From assembly GCA_001566295.1 (NCBI GenBank), contig KQ964259.1:677936-741935 (forward strand): a stretch of DNA of 64,000 nucleotides. Direction: 5' to 3'. The stretch is from Microdochium bolleyi (taxonomy: Eukaryota > Ascomycota > Sordariomycetes > Xylariales > Microdochiaceae). A program made the translations under genes and the position numbers. This document shows positions 41,657-53,188 of the stretch, piece by piece. Position 1 is the first letter of the stretch; each line of letters begins with the position of its first letter. A model generated the notes under the pieces. The model did no database searches. It was not told the origin of the DNA and worked only from the letters and a program-made list of their open reading frames with translations.

Positions 41657-43929
41657 ATGGCGAGGCCACTGAATTTTGGCGACGGGATCGACGGTCTGAA
41701 AATCTGGGTGAGAGATCCCAAACTCCCTACTGTCAGCTGGACCCCGCTCTGACGTCGCTTCTTCCCTTCACCTCAGAGCTGCACGAGCTGCCGGCGACGT
41801 AAAGTCAAGTGCGACAGGCACTTCCCCTGCGCACCTTGCCTGCGCCAGAAAGCCGACTGCATCTTCCCCGTTTCTGGTCGTGTGCCACGTCGCGGCCGAT
41901 TGGGGGGCCAGGCGGTGTCCTCGCAGCGGAATGCAGGTCTGCTAGGACGGCTACGGCATCTGGAGGCCATCGTCTCAGAGCTTGGCTCTCAGGTAGAGGT
42001 GGCGGTCTCGGCTCCCATTGGCGAGGACCGCGACGACAACGGCACCACGTCGTCCTCGTATAGCACAAGAGGGAGCCAGGCAAGCAGCGCGTACTCGCAG
42101 GTCCATGACCACGAAGCAAACGTCAGCAAGAACAGCAACGCCAGTGCTAGTGAGGTAGACTGTGAGCAGCCAGTCCCGAGCATCGTTATCGGCAGCCTGA
42201 TGACCCAAGATAACGGCGATATCATCGTTGAGGATCGATTCTGGACGATATTCTGCAGCGAGGTATTCCCCACTCATGCCCACGTCCAACACTCCTAGCT
42301 GACGTCCGATGTAAAGGTGGAGCAGATCTTCGACGCCGTTCGTGACCACAGCCGCCCCCCGTTCTTTTCTCAGCATGGTCCAGAAGAGCGCGCTCACTTG
42401 AGCTACTTCAGCTACCTCTTAGGCCGGGCGAGCCCTGACAACACCACCGCTCAGATTGAGCTGTACCCTATGCCTTCCCAATTACCATTTATCTGGCAGA
42501 CATTTGAGGAGAGAATCGATCCTTTTATCAAGGTGCTTCACAGGCCGTCCATGCTGGAGCTCATCCGCAGCCAGACCGGCGACTGGTCCACGCTCGAAAC
42601 TGGGCTGGGAGCTCTGATTCTGGCGGTGTCCTTTGCTGTCATCACTGTATTTAAAGACGACGAGGTAAGTGACATTGGTTAGATAGACTTCACGGCGCTT
42701 GCTGACGTCGGACCTAGGTTATGAGGAGCTTTGGCCAATCCAAGTCGCAACTCCAGGCCCGCTATCGGCTGGGCGTAGAACAGGCATTCCAGCAGTGTGG
42801 CTTATTGACAACAAAGGACCTCCGAATTGTGCAGGCATACGTCATCTACCTGAACGCACTGCAGCACAGCGGTGAAGTTGAAAGTGCCTGGCCTTTGGTC
42901 GGCGTGCTTGTCAGGATAGCAGTACGCTTGCAGCTCCATCAAGAACCTGGCGCATTCCCAGGGCTCGGGCACTTCGAGATAGAAATGCGCCGACGACTCT
43001 GGTGGAATATTTGTTTGCTCGACACACACTCTGGGGGAGCACAACGGTGCTCACCATTCCTCATATCCCAAGGCATGTTCACAACACACAAACCATCGAA
43101 TGTTGACGACGCGGCTGTCGGCCTAGAATCAGGCAACTTGATAGAGGACAACAAGGCTTCTACGGACTTGACAACAACCCTCACGCGCATCGAAGTATGG
43201 ACTGCACTCCAGCAATTCCGGTCTTTGACCAGCGAGCCCACTTCACTTGAGAGCCTGGAAAGCCTCATACAGCACGCGAGTGGTTTTTCCCAGATGTACA
43301 CGGAGAGGATCTCAGCATCGCAAAAACCACTCGAGCAGTACACTGCCACTATGGCAAGGTTGTCTTTTGCAAGAATTGAGTTCTTCCTACGACAGCGTGC
43401 AGGAGCCGTCGACATGCAATGCGCGGAGACGATCCAGGCCGCCGTCCTCATTCTACATGACTCATTCGCCTTGCACCATGAAGCGTCGTGGAAGCGATGG
43501 CGCTGGCTTCTGTCTCGCTACAGTACCCCCTGGATCGCCCTCACCGTGTTGTTGAAGCACATTTGCAAGCAGGGCAACCGTGGCGATTTGAGCACAGCAT
43601 GGTCTGCTGTGCAAAACACTTTCGCAGCTATATCTGAGGAAGATAAGTCCAAGCCTCAATATGGGCCACTGCTGAGGCTCGTGGGTGCAGCGCAGGCTGT
43701 GGCCGGAGCTCGTCTCCCGGCGACAATGGATCATCAATTCGTGGTAGTACCGCCTGCAGAGACAGAAGCGTTGCCGACGGTCGATATGCGTGAGTTCCTT
43801 GCACCAGAGGCAGATTCAACCCATTCACTTGATGAAATGGATATTCCATCCCTGGAACACATGGCTGCTGGAGGTGAGGACCTGACGGAGTGGCAACAAT
43901 GGGGGTTTGGAGACTGGGCCGACTTTTGA
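41657..43929 (+). CDS. Zn2Cys6 transcription factor (regulator 2)
   Basis: Four exons: 41657-41707, 41777-42262, 42317-42664 and 42718-43929 (698 residues). The cluster begins right after the first splice: cysteines at residues 19, 22, 29, 35, 38 and 45 (SCTSCRRRKVKCDRHFPC, then CLRQKADC). A linker with LLGRLRHLEAIVSELGS follows as a predicted coiled coil. The middle-homology domain includes FWTIFCSEVEQIFDAV across the second splice, LPFIWQTFEERIDPFIKVLH and RRLWWNICLLDT near residue 390. The C-terminus is acidic and ends WQQWGFGDWADF, a plausible activation region. Downstream and convergent is the 2-hydroxyacid dehydrogenase. Confidence 0.88.
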
Positions 43930-44253
43930 GCGATACATGGATAATAAGGGCATGCGATGATCTCAATTCGTCATATATCACGCCACGGGACATTCCAGGC
44001 ATCTTTTGCTTCGCATAGCGCACCAAAGAGACCGGGGTTCGTCTTCTGAATGTGAGAATTCTGGGCAGGCACTCTCTAGAGAGGATAATGTATACCATGT
44101 GAAATGTAGTAGAAATGCCGACAGGAGTGTCCATTGAGTCTAGGAAGCCTGCTCTGTTGGTCTGGTACGCTGCTAGCAATATAGACCTTAAATGGTCTTA
44201 AAGTTGTTTGCACGGTACACGACGGATGCCAATGCGCTCCTCCAGGAAAACCA
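43930..44253. other. intergenic region between convergent genes
   Basis: About 320 bases shared by the 3' ends of regulator 2 and the dehydrogenase. It contains CTCTCTAGAGAG-type symmetry near 44071. Nothing coding was recognised. Confidence 0.5.
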
Positions 44254-45240
44254 CTACTGCGATCCTCTTGCTGCGATGTACTCATGTAACCTCTGCGCTG
44301 CCGCCATCCCAGTCTCGATCTGTGTCTGCTCCGTCGCTGCACCGATATGCGGCGTGCTCACAACGTTCTCCATCCACAGACTCCCGTACCTTTCCTGTGT
44401 CGGCGGCTCCTGCTCGTGGCAATCGAGACCGGCTCCCCAGATGATGCCTTCCCGCACAGCACTCTCGAGATCAGCCTCGTTGACAATCCCGCCACGAGCT
44501 GTGTTGATGACAATGCCCTCCGGACCAATGAGCCGCAGCTCAGGGAGGGCAATCAGATTCCGTGTCGAGTCTGTCAACGGCACGTGGACGCTGACAATAT
44601 CGGAGGCACGGAGCAGCTTCTCGATACTTGACACCCGGGTGTGGGGTAGATCGGACCAAGCGTCGGCAGGCATGTACGGGTCGTAGGCGATGATGGGAGC
44701 CTCGTAGGCGCCGCGGAAGATGGTGGCCACGGTCTTGCCAATGTTGCCCATGCCAATCACGCCAATAGGCCGCTTGTGGAGGATCAGGCCCTTGCATGTC
44801 TCCTTTGGCACAGGCTTGCCGGCATTCTGGCGCCGAGTGATGGCTCCTGTGCACCTGGCGACGGAGCTCGCCAGCGCAAGAACTAGCTCTGCTACGGCCC
44901 GCGCGTTGACGCCCGGCGTGTTGAAGATCTTGATGCCTCTTGCAGCGCAAGCGGCTGCGTCGATTTTGTCGATTCCCACACCCTGCTTGCCAATCGCAAG
45001 GAGGTTCGGGCAGTTGTCGACGTCTTGAGCTGTCAGATACGAGGATCGGATGAGCAAGTACTGCGCCTTGGCTCTCCAGTCCTGATGCCCCGGTGTTCCC
45101 GGAAGAATGGCATCGAAATGCTGCTGCACGAATTCGATGACCTGAGGCTTGAACGGGTCCAGGACGTAGACAGTCGGCTTCGGGGTGGCAGAGGGGCCAG
45201 TAGCGCCATCACCCGCATCGCTAAGCAGACCTGGTGCCAT
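44254..45240 (-). CDS. D-2-hydroxyacid dehydrogenase (NAD(P)-dependent)
   Basis: A single minus-strand exon of 328 residues. The catalytic domain begins KPTVYVLDPFKPQVIEF. The nucleotide-binding domain carries IGVIGMGNIGKTVATIF near residue 158. Catalytic residues appear in the family order: Arg in INTARGGIVNEADL (near residue 245), Glu in CHEQEPP (near 275) and His in STPHIGAATEQT (near 300). The GIKIFNTPGVNARAVAELV stretch resembles phosphoglycerate-dehydrogenase or glyoxylate/hydroxypyruvate-reductase types. It would interconvert a 2-keto acid and a D-2-hydroxy acid in the cytosol. It diverges from regulator 3 across a 614-base promoter, which suggests pathway-specific control. Confidence 0.9.
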   Translation of the reverse strand: MAPGLLSDAGDGATGPSATPKPTVYVLDPFKPQVIEFVQQHFDAILPGTPGHQDWRAKAQYLLIRSSYLTAQDVDNCPNLLAIGKQGVGIDKIDAAACAARGIKIFNTPGVNARAVAELVLALASSVARCTGAITRRQNAGKPVPKETCKGLILHKRPIGVIGMGNIGKTVATIFRGAYEAPIIAYDPYMPADAWSDLPHTRVSSIEKLLRASDIVSVHVPLTDSTRNLIALPELRLIGPEGIVINTARGGIVNEADLESAVREGIIWGAGLDCHEQEPPTQERYGSLWMENVVSTPHIGAATEQTQIETGMAAAQRLHEYIAARGSQ

Positions 45241-45854
45241 GTTGATCGCTTGTGTAGTAATGAAGATGTGTAGAGAGCTCAATGATGGCCAGAGTGGAGG
45301 ATTCCGAGGAGACTGGTTCTGGCGGCTATTAAATCTGACACCTTCGGCGGCGGTTGAATCTTTATTTGTTCCGGCAGAACTCCGCCGCTCGCACAACACT
45401 CTGGACAGATTGATGTGATACCGAGGCATCGCTCAGCATGGTTGATCATGCCGCAAGGTACCTTCGACCAGCGCCGGAGGAGGCTCGGGCGGGTACCGGC
45501 GGAGGTGGAGCCGTCGGATTCTGTCCGAAGCAGACAGGGCCGGTTTCGGGATCAGCCCGATCACGGTGGAGCCCTCCGCGCCCCCGGCTGTGGTGCCGGA
45601 CGTGGACTGCCTCGCAACGTCGCATGCATCTTCTCCCCTCCGCACACACTCCTCCGCAGTGCAACACGCTGCTCTCCCTCGGCCCAGACTCAGGACGCGC
45701 CTGCACTCCTCCCAGCTCCCTGTTGGACAACTTCCGAGCACGGGCATGCGCTTCCGTGTGCGACAACATCCAGGCCGGACCTGCTCCGACACATGCATGG
45801 TGCTGCGACTGCCGCTTCTGTGTTCGGCCCCGTCGAGCTCGGCTTCGTTGCGCC
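45241..45854. promoter_or_regulatory. divergent promoter: 2-hydroxyacid dehydrogenase / regulator 3, with CGG-N7-CCG
   Basis: A 614-base shared upstream region. An inverted CGG pair, CGG-N7-CCG, lies at 45515-45527. Zn2Cys6 dimers often bind inverted CGG triplets; whether regulator 3 binds here is inference. Several other CGG triplets are present, as expected in GC-rich DNA. Confidence 0.45.
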
Positions 45855-48195
45855 ATGACCGATCATCCCGATCCGCTTTCGGACCCAGGTGCCGCTCACG
45901 AGCGCCGGCGCCAAGCATGCGAGAGATGTTTCGCTCGCAAACAGAAGGTATCATGCCCTCCCCGAGGAGTTTGCCCCGGCTGGCGCCAGCTGACACCGAT
46001 ACCATTGTCCAGTGTGATCGCCTTCTGCCGGCGTGTACCTCCTGTGCGAGCCTCGAGATCGAGTGCAAGGCTCGCAAGTGGGCATTTCTTGATGCCTCGG
46101 CTTCGGATGCTCTCGTCATCAATGCCTCCATTAGCGAGTACGTCATTGTGGTCATCCTTCCAGGCAGGGCTAATCCATGCAAACGGTAGATATGTCAAGA
46201 GCCTCGAGGAACAGCTCTTAGGCATCCAAGACGGCAGCGTGCACATGCCTTCGCCAGACAAGCGGCGCCGTGTGGATTCTCTGGGCAGGCCCTCGCCCTC
46301 GTCTGTCGGTGCAGGAGTGAGTCCGCTCAGCAGGGAGCCTTGTCCCGGTACCACGGATCGGCCGGCCACTGCACAGAACCGGGCTGAAGTCTCCGTTCGC
46401 GATACCATGGGAGACATAAGTTCTCTTTCCAGATCAGCGATGGCAGAGTCTAGAGTCCGTGATGGCGCATTCCCCAGGAACCTCGTCCTTGACAACATGC
46501 TCGCAGCTGCAACCTCCCTGCGAGGCAGCGATCCCACAACATCGAAAGTCGATGATGCAGCAGTGAACAGGAACAGAACACCTGCCCATGCCAACCGACT
46601 TTGCCTTGACCGAGAATCGACTCACCAGTACTTCGAGATATTTTTACAGACTGTGATGGTCCAGCACCTATACCTTGGCCAGAACGAGGCGATCGAGGAA
46701 TACAACATCACCATGAGCAGTGACGCCCTGCGTCAAGGCGAAGTTCCACCAAATTTAGCTTTCACCTACTTCAATACCTGTCTCGCCATTGCGCTCGGCA
46801 TTCTCAGCTGTAATGACGCGGATGGTCTTTCCGGTTTTGTTTCGACACTGCATGACGCTGCGACCAGTCAGCTCTCGGTAATCTTGAAGGTCGACGGCTC
46901 ACTCGCCATGGTCCACTGTATGCTCACACTTGCACTTTTCTCCATGATTACCAATTCTGGAGGCTCAACGTGGCATATAGTTGGGCTCATCATGAATCAG
47001 TGCATATCTCTGGGACTGCACAAAGAGCCAGAGGCGGATGAGGATATGTCATGTCAAGAGCAGCAAAGGAGAAGAAACTTGTTCTGGAGCGTTTACGCCC
47101 TCGACAGGTAAGGACAGTCACTTGCTAATGTTGCGGGCCTCCATCTTCTATTCGATGCATGCTAAACTGTTTTGACAAGATTACTCGGCACCACGCTGGG
47201 GCGTCCCTTTGGCATCCCCGATGAAGATATCACAGTCAAGGTACGCTCCCACTCCGTTCCCACAAGCTGTAAATGATCCTGACCCCCACAGATGTCCGTC
47301 GCGTCAACAATCGCGGGTGGTGAACCGGCGGTTTCAGCACAGTCCGATCCAGCGGTACCGTTCAAGATCTATCTGGTTCAATATGCCCGGCTTATTTCTG
47401 GGATGCAATGCGACCAAAATAAGACAGCCTTGTACCATTACCGAAACTTGTGCTTCTGGCGAGAGGCGCCTGCATCTGTTGTGAGCTTCATGGCGACTCA
47501 TCAGTCATCATTGAGTGGCCACATCGAATCCCTTACTTGCCGCGCCTTGATACTGCTAACCTGCCTACGCGACCAGCCTTGGAGCACAGCTACTCAGCCA
47601 AGACCCACATCAAGCATATCTGGGTATCCAGTGGTATCTTCATACACGAGCAGGGCCTATGCTGAGCTCGAGAGCGACACCAAGCTGTGTTGCAAGAGGT
47701 TGATTGATGCTAGCTACGAACAGTATGAGCAGGAAGGAAAGCCACGAAACTCGTCCTTTATCCACGCGTATGAACTCTTCGACGCCTGCACAACTTATGT
47801 CTTTCTTTCCCGCAACCACGCCCGGGGGCTTATGCTTGATGGAAGTCCAAGCTGCGCCATACGCACTACTTCATCTTCAACGGGTTTATCTCAGTCAGCA
47901 TCTTCGCCGAACGATGGACTTCTGTCCATGGACCCTGTTGGGCTGGTTGTCCAGAAGTGTTCTACGCTCATCACTATTCTCAGCCTGCAGTACCCGCCGT
48001 TGAGGGCAATGCAGAGGTCTTTGATGGCAATCTCTGCACGCTTGTCTGGTTCGGTGAGTTCCTTACTTCTTTCCCGAAGACGCTACGTATGGACTGCTAA
48101 AATGTCACCCTTGTCTTCAGAGCTTGGACATATCGATCACAGACCTTGGTAGCATCCTCCCAAGACCCATGCTGTCGCTACTCCAGCAGATATGA
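45855..48195 (+). CDS. Zn2Cys6 transcription factor (regulator 3)
   Basis: Six exons: 45855-45947, 46013-46137, 46190-47107, 47180-47240, 47292-48053 and 48121-48195 (677 residues). The cluster cysteines are at residues 22, 25, 32, 39, 42 and 49 (CERCFARKQK, then CDRLLPACTSC and LEIEC), with a phase-0 intron directly before Cys32. The second splice joins INASISE to YVKSLEEQLLG, a typical post-cluster coiled coil. The middle-homology region includes RRNLFWSVYALDRLLGTTLGRPFGIP across the third splice. Each exon is bounded by GT-AG and the frame closes at TGA 48193-48195. It diverges from the dehydrogenase and converges on the HpcH/HpaI aldolase, so either could be a target. Confidence 0.85.
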
Positions 48196-48395
48196 ACCTG
48201 TCAGCGGATCATGGCGAGAATCTTCTAGTGAATTGCTAATGGGAGGTGCAGTACCAGTTCTGTTCATGTTCAGTGATTCTTATCGTTCTTATATACAAAG
48301 AGCTCATCTGCAGTCTCGGCAAGTGCGTGCACCCATGCGCCACTGAGCCGTTCTATCGCTAATCCGCTTGGTTGTAAATGCCAAGCTCGTCATAT

Positions 48396-49280
48396 TCATG
48401 AAGAACTCGCCTTGACCTTTTGTACGCGCTCGTTAATGGCTGTGTAGTTCTCACCAATCTTCTTGATGCCAGCCTGCAACATGGCCAGGTCGCCACCACT
48501 CAGTGCCCAGGTGGCACCCATACCAAACCACTTCTCGAGCAGGTCAAGGCGGCCACCAATCCCGCCAATGCCGATGGGCTTGCCAGCCTTATTGCCTGCA
48601 AGCACAATCTTTGTAACGGCATCCTGGTACAAGGCCGTGTCGTATTGCCCAGGGATGCCCAAGTCCGTGCACAAGTCGTTGGACCCAATAAGAATACCAT
48701 CGACCCCGTCCACAGCGAGGAATTCGTCAACGAGGTCGACAGCGCTGGGAGTCTCGATCATTGGAATGAGCATGGTTTCGCGGTTTAGAATATCGTTTTG
48801 GATCTTCGTGGGCACCAGCTGGAAGTTGAAGAGCGGCTGCATGTTGGCGCAGCCGCGAACACCCAGTGGCGCGTATTTCGCGTGCTTGACGAGCTCTCGT
48901 ACCTCCTCGACGGTTTCAACGTGAGGGACGACGATAGCTGCCGCACCAGCGTCGAGGACGCGGGAGATGTGCCAGTGTGACTTGCTGGGGATGCGGACAA
49001 TGGCGGAGACGCCGGCGTAGTTGCAAGCCAGGATCTGTTGAGCTACAGCATGGAGGTCGAATGACGCGTGCTCCATGTCAATGAAGAGGCCCTTGACGCC
49101 GGCCATCTTGAGCACCATCGGCAGCTCGGCTGAAGTGCTCATGCGTGTTGTCATGGTAGGGCAGACTTGGCCAGCCATGATGGCATCGCGGAACGGATTT
49201 GAGATGGACCAGGTCTTGTCTGTGGGTGCTGGCGGAGCCGACTGGCTGGTCACCGCGGAGGTGTTGTCTACGGAACCCAT
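48396..49280 (-). CDS. HpcH/HpaI aldolase family protein
   Basis: A single minus-strand exon of 294 residues beginning MGSVDNTSAVT. It is a class II metal-dependent aldolase fold related to 4-hydroxy-2-oxo-heptane-1,7-dioate and 2-keto-3-deoxy-sugar-acid aldolases. Seen: VKGLFIDMEHASFDLH near residue 62 (Asp-x-Glu-His), VRIPSKSHWHISRVLD, AAAIVVPHVETVEEV, GCANMQPLFNFQ, LIPMIETPSAV (metal Glu) near residue 170, and VDGILIGSNDLCTDLG (metal Asp) near residue 192. The expected reaction is retro-aldol cleavage giving pyruvate or oxaloacetate plus an aldehyde. Fungal L-2-keto-3-deoxyrhamnonate aldolases belong to this family, so sugar-acid catabolism is plausible; the exact substrate is unknown. Confidence 0.9.
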   Translation of the reverse strand: MGSVDNTSAVTSQSAPPAPTDKTWSISNPFRDAIMAGQVCPTMTTRMSTSAELPMVLKMAGVKGLFIDMEHASFDLHAVAQQILACNYAGVSAIVRIPSKSHWHISRVLDAGAAAIVVPHVETVEEVRELVKHAKYAPLGVRGCANMQPLFNFQLVPTKIQNDILNRETMLIPMIETPSAVDLVDEFLAVDGVDGILIGSNDLCTDLGIPGQYDTALYQDAVTKIVLAGNKAGKPIGIGGIGGRLDLLEKWFGMGATWALSGGDLAMLQAGIKKIGENYTAINERVQKVKASSS

Positions 49281-49969
49281 GATGCTCGAGGCGTAGTTAT
49301 GTGAGATGTGCCGGTATTTGCCTGCAGGAAACAAGCAGTCAGATCGCGTCGTGCCTTGTGATGGGGAATGATGGGAGATCTAGGCGAGGAACAGATGAAC
49401 AGTATATCATGGGGAACTGATTACCGGGTCGAACCATGGTGAGTTACGCTTTCTTATGCATTGATGGCTGTCTTCTGGGGCTTCTTCGGGGCGTCATCGG
49501 AGGGCAAGCAGCAAGGAGGCAACTCTCTCGCTAATGTGGAGGCGTGAATCGGACCTGGTCCTTCTCCACAGGTTCACCCCAATTTCCCCTCAAGTGATGG
49601 CAGCGAGGGGTGTGGAGTTTGATCGGACGATGTCCGCCCCGCAGAGTCCGCCCTGCTCGGGATGTGTCCTAAGGCACTACTCGCCAAGACGCAATACATT
49701 ATCTGCTCCGGCCTATCTGCGGATCATTTATTCCAGCCCGTTGAAGTACTGGCACCTATGCAGTATGGATTGTTGCAGACTGGAGTCATGAGTGGAAAGC
49801 TGCTTTTGATAGGCTGTGCGGGAAATCATGCTATCTGAGCAACAGCCAAGTCATGGCACGCTTGTCAACCACCACTTATTGCAGACAAGCCACAACCCCT
49901 TTCAACTGCAATGTGATGGCACAATGGGCTTCGGGAATGCTAGCCGTCATTTCTTTTTTTAAGCTAGAG
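49281..49969. other. intergenic region, aldolase promoter
   Basis: About 690 bases upstream of the aldolase and downstream of regulator 4, both on the minus strand. It includes short T-rich and CA-rich patches. No coding potential was recognised. Confidence 0.5.
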
Positions 49970-52611
49970 CTAAGCCACATGGCCACTTTCGAAGACGCCG
50001 AAAGCCTCGGCCATGTCTCCGTACACATAGTTGCCCATATTCCACAAGACTTCGTCGTGCAAGAAGTCCCAGTTCAGCATCCCGCTCGCATCGTCTGTGA
50101 GAAATCTCAGACCGCCAGCTTGCAGATTTGCGTTTGCATCATGTGAGTACTGCTGCTGGTACTGTTGCTCTTGGTGGTGGATCTGCCCTTGTACAGGTAG
50201 AGCCTGTCCATATGCCCACACCGGTTGGTTGTCAAGCCCGTGAAGCAGCGTGCTGTATGATGTGGCATGCTGTGAGGTCCCCGAGCTGGCCGAGGTGGGG
50301 ATCTCAGCTTGTAGTCCTTGGTCTGAGGGCATATGCTGGTGGTTTGCATTCGTGCCGCGTCCCGAATGGCCCGGGTTCATCTTTTCAGCAGGAAGGAGAT
50401 CTGCAAAATGCAACGAATCGCTCCGGGAGCCACTAAGGTGGCCAGGAGCCTGCGGGTCGATTGTAAGCTCATTGCGTGAGCCGGGCGGTGATGGTCGGCG
50501 AGACTGCACAATCTTCAGCTTGTGCGACAAGTGGTGATGAAGTGCCTCAAAGACAGCCACATAGGGGCGCGCATTCGCGAGATCAACCGTCATACTCATC
50601 AATGTTGTACCACAACGCGACAGAATGGTCTGACACTCTGCTGCAGTCTCTGGCGTGAGTACGCCCGGCGTCGTAACCGAAGCGAAGTACAAGACTGAGA
50701 AGCCGGCGTTGATCATCAGCTGAAAGTAGCTCCTCGTGTGTGTGACGATCCCTCGCTCATACAGGTCAGAATACAGCTGGATAATATGTGTCGCCCACTT
50801 CAGACACTGCGTCAGGACGTATCGAGGCGGGACTCCATCGCGCTTCGGGCTAACATCGACAGCTTTGCGCATGGTATTGAAGATCTCGCGGGTCTTGAGG
50901 AGATCATACCACTCAGCACGCTCATATAGACTTCGTGGAATGTCAAAGACTGGAGCTGTGCTGCGCCATGCTTCAAGCCGATCGACAATTGCGTCCATGA
51001 TTTCGCAGATACGCCCCGTTGCTGTGATGGGGCTGTCGCTGTCCATGTCGGTGTCTTTCAGCTTGGGCATAAACGAGAACATGGTGTTAACCTCCGACGA
51101 TATCTGACGCAGTCGAATCGTTAGAAGTAACACGCTCGCTCCGCTAGGAGCAGAGTTGGCGGTATTGTAGGTACTAAAGTCCAGCTCGTCGAGGGTCTTG
51201 CCAGGCTGCTTATGCTGCGCGTCGATTATATCTGCGTCGTCTATGTCGATGACGAGTGGAACTTCTATCTCGGAGTCGGGGATCGCAAACGGCCTGCTGA
51301 GAGTGCTGGAGCTGTATCGGTCCATGAGATATGCCACCCAGAAGACTTTCCGGCGCATCTGATCCTGAACCGGCCGGACGACGTTTAGGGGGGCTTTCAC
51401 GTGGAGCCGCTGTTCGACGCACATTCTCATGCACAACCGTCCGAGTTCCCATATCGAAGTACCTGTAGAATCCGTGAGTTGCTTGCTCGTACCATGACGT
51501 TACGCACGACTCACCTATATGGTAGTATATATCGAATCGTGCGACGAGCAGAAGATCCTGGATTGCCGAAAGATTGCTTGACAAGAACACAGGATCAAGC
51601 TCCTTCATGGCCGACAGGTAGAATCCGAAAGGGTGGTGACGGCACGCGTTGCGGCGAAATGGCATGATGGTGCCCACGGCCATGACCATAAAAGCGCGAA
51701 ACTTGACTTCACGTGCGAGGTCTTGCCGAGGTGCGGCTGCCGTGCCATGGGGATATATATGGCTGAAGAGACCCTCCAACTCTGCGACGGACAGGATGGG
51801 CTTCTGTACATGGTCCTCGCGGAGACTGTGCGCGATTTGGGTCAGTCAATGCTGTTATATGTGCAACAAAGTCCACGGGGAACAACATACTAGCTATCAA
51901 AATATTCTCTCGCATCAGCTGCGGACTCGGGCAAGACACATGGCTCGACCTGGGGGCTTGCGGCAGCTGCTTGGGATGCAGTGGTGAGTGATTGCAGAAG
52001 ATCGGAATGCGTGTTTCGCCATTCTGGGTCGGTGAAAAGGGAGCTCATGAAGCTGTTCCAACAACGTGAGCCATGGATCTGACCTCTCATGAAGTAAGAG
52101 GGTGTGACCAACCTGAGCCCTGCTCCATGTAAGGCTGCCGCTGGTGTGTCGCCAGTCCTCGACGGCGTGGTGATCTCGGGACCGGTGGGAGACGCATGCT
52201 GCAGGAAGGACGCCGACCGCTTCAAGTCAGACCGCTGCCGGTGGACCTTCTGTTCCAGCTCATAGATGTAGCTGCAAGGGCATCAGCAAGTCTAGTCGGA
52301 GCACAGCATGGTACAGACTGCCGTAGGACTGTCACTCACGCTCGGGATATGTGCTGGCCAGTTGAGGTGTCGACAACAATGCATTCAGTGTTGTTCTTCG
52401 CGCAAGGGCCACAAGCTGGGCGGGCACTGTCGCACTGAGCATGGCAAGGACGGTCCCGTCAGAAGACCTGTCAACCCCCATGGGGACTCTGGTCGGCACG
52501 TACCTTGACCTTACGTGTGGAGCAGGACTGGCAAGCTGGGAGTCGGGGAAGCTGGGGTTGGCGAGACGCCGTGCCTGCGGAGACCGACTCTGTGCCGGCG
52601 AGCGACGCCAT
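49970..52611 (-). CDS. Zn2Cys6 transcription factor (regulator 4)
   Basis: Five minus-strand exons: 52611-52504, 52434-52340, 52271-51891, 51825-51515 and 51462-49970 (795 residues). The cluster cysteines are at residues 27, 30, 37, 44, 47 and 54 (ACQSCSTRKVK, then CDSARPACGPCAKNNTEC), again with a phase-0 intron directly before Cys37. Next comes ISRAYIYELEQKVHRQRSD, a predicted coiled coil. The middle-homology region includes LVARFDIYYHIGTSIWELGR across a splice and KVFWVAYLMDRYSSSTLSRP. The C-terminal 150 residues are Gln/His/Ser-rich (HHQEQQYQQQYSHD), a likely activation domain. It diverges from the allantoate-type MFS gene over 577 bases. Confidence 0.87.
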
Positions 52612-53188
52612 CGAGTCTCAAGGGTACATGGAACCACTCTGGTGCACGGAGGCCACGGAACAACACCGGAGAAGTGAGACTTGTGGTGGGCAGGCAGGGA
52701 GGCAGGGAGGTGGATATGCACTAGATGGTCGAATTTCGCAGTGCTGGGTCAGCTCGGGCATGGTCCGATGCAAGGGCAGTCTAATCTAGCATAGCTTGGA
52801 ACTTTGTCGTCACCCCACAACCGCCTCCACGGGCCAAGCCCGAGGCGCCGACCAGATCTGGCAACATGCCATGTTCCCCGCAAAGATTGTGAGTCGTGCC
52901 ACGAGATTGTGGAGATCTGTGGGGAGAGAATTTCCCCCGCAAGGAACTGCAACCTCAGCCCGCCGTGAAGGCTTGAGAGACACCAGCTTCGTCGGTGAGT
53001 TCCCAACCGTTCCCCAGAGTGTCGCCAAGACTCGCTCGTCTCGTCTCTATATATGTTTGGGGCCATGTCCGCAGTTGAGATGATAAGTGCTAATCCATCC
53101 CACCCGACATTCCCCAGAGAGCAATCGGCACCAACTTTATTTCTCCAGCTTCCACCATCTCGCGACCATCAGTCCCCTCGCTGCCACG
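52612..53188. promoter_or_regulatory. divergent promoter: regulator 4 / MFS permease, with TATA and CGG-N7-CCG
   Basis: A 577-base shared region. A TATATAT box lies at 53048-53054, about 140 bases before the MFS ATG. An inverted pair CGG-N7-CCG occurs at 52830-52842 inside the palindrome CGGGCCAAGCCCG. A GCAGGCAGGGAGGCAGGGAGG tract lies near 52688. Binding by regulator 4 is inference. Confidence 0.5.
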
